Positions 13,250 through 13,309 of a stretch of 13,309 nucleotides of DNA are shown piece after piece. Positions within the stretch are counted from its first letter, which is position 1; each line of letters begins with the position of its first letter. The notes beneath the pieces were generated by a model, which ran no database searches, was not told where the DNA came from, and worked only from the letters and a program-made list of their open reading frames with translations. The DNA lies in assembly GCA_903819815.1 (NCBI GenBank), contig CAIJFC010000174.1, positions 1-13,309 on the forward strand, read 5' to 3'. The translations under genes and the position numbers were made by a program. Source of the DNA: an uncultured Bacteroidota bacterium. GTDB taxonomy: Bacteria; Bacteroidota; Bacteroidia; Flavobacteriales; Flavobacteriaceae.

Positions 13250-13309
13250 AATTCCTTTTATGAATAACCATTTCATAAATAGCTTTTCACCCTCATTCGT
13301 TTTTACTGC
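13235..13309 (-). CDS. Possible 3' end of a minus-strand gene, cut by the window edge
   Basis: Read on the minus strand from the window edge there are 24 open codons ending in TGA (13237 to 13235). They give a C-terminus with KTNEGEKLFMKWLFIKGIKEIK. The composition looks protein-like and the frame would be convergent with the DUF6048-type gene, but 24 codons are too few to identify a family or to exclude chance. Confidence 0.35.
   Translation of the reverse strand, partial: AVKTNEGEKLFMKWLFIKGIKEIK

Overview
The window reads as chromosome of a member of the Flavobacteriaceae, most likely Flavobacterium or a close relative. The evidence is the AT-rich sequence, promoter-like TAnnTTTG boxes (the Bacteroidota -7 element) in place of E. 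coli type -35/-10 pairs, A-rich sequence ahead of start codons instead of Shine-Dalgarno sites, and gene neighbourhoods I recognise from that family (birA | rsfS-ftsH-LUD-cdsA-psd-ACBP; DUF6452-DUF6048). Almost all genes are housekeeping genes. I see no phage, transposon, CRISPR array, tRNA or rRNA, and no stretch over 300 bases without a gene.

Layout. 1-985: a tRNA 2'-O-methyltransferase of the TrmH/SpoU family, flanked by copies of a short CACAAAAG-type intergenic repeat. 986-2390: purB (adenylosuccinate lyase), monocistronic, with a clear terminator. 2475-4493, minus strand: a DbpA-like DEAD-box helicase and a NUDIX hydrolase. 4501-5557, plus strand: pyrE (orotate phosphoribosyltransferase) and a small SRPBCC-fold protein, divergent from the NUDIX gene with only 7 bases between start codons. 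5570-6301, minus: birA, a biotin-protein ligase without a DNA-binding domain, convergent on the SRPBCC gene. 6395-8712, plus: rsfS and ftsH, divergent from birA and ended by a long hairpin. 8825-13230, plus: a tight run of seven genes: LUD-domain protein, cdsA, psd, acyl-CoA-binding protein, a superoxide dismutase with a lipoprotein signal peptide, a DUF6452-type lipoprotein and a DUF6048-type exported protein. The last 75 bases look like the 3' end of a minus-strand gene.

How the genes work together. purB and pyrE belong to purine and pyrimidine nucleotide synthesis. TrmH, DbpA and RsfS act on tRNA, ribosome assembly and ribosome silencing. FtsH is the membrane protease, and cdsA and psd act before and after phosphatidylserine synthase in phosphatidylethanolamine synthesis, so the second half of the window is mostly envelope and membrane-lipid biology. 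The acyl-CoA-binding protein and the exported superoxide dismutase fit that theme loosely.

I found no convincing new multi-gene system. The points most worth a second look are the membrane-anchored Mn-type superoxide dismutase inside a phospholipid gene run, the terminator that merges with the next promoter at 8734-8785, the near-leaderless pyrE and dbpA starts, the dispersed repeat around trmH, and the overlapping DUF6452/DUF6048 pair whose lipoprotein carries a surface-export-like signal.
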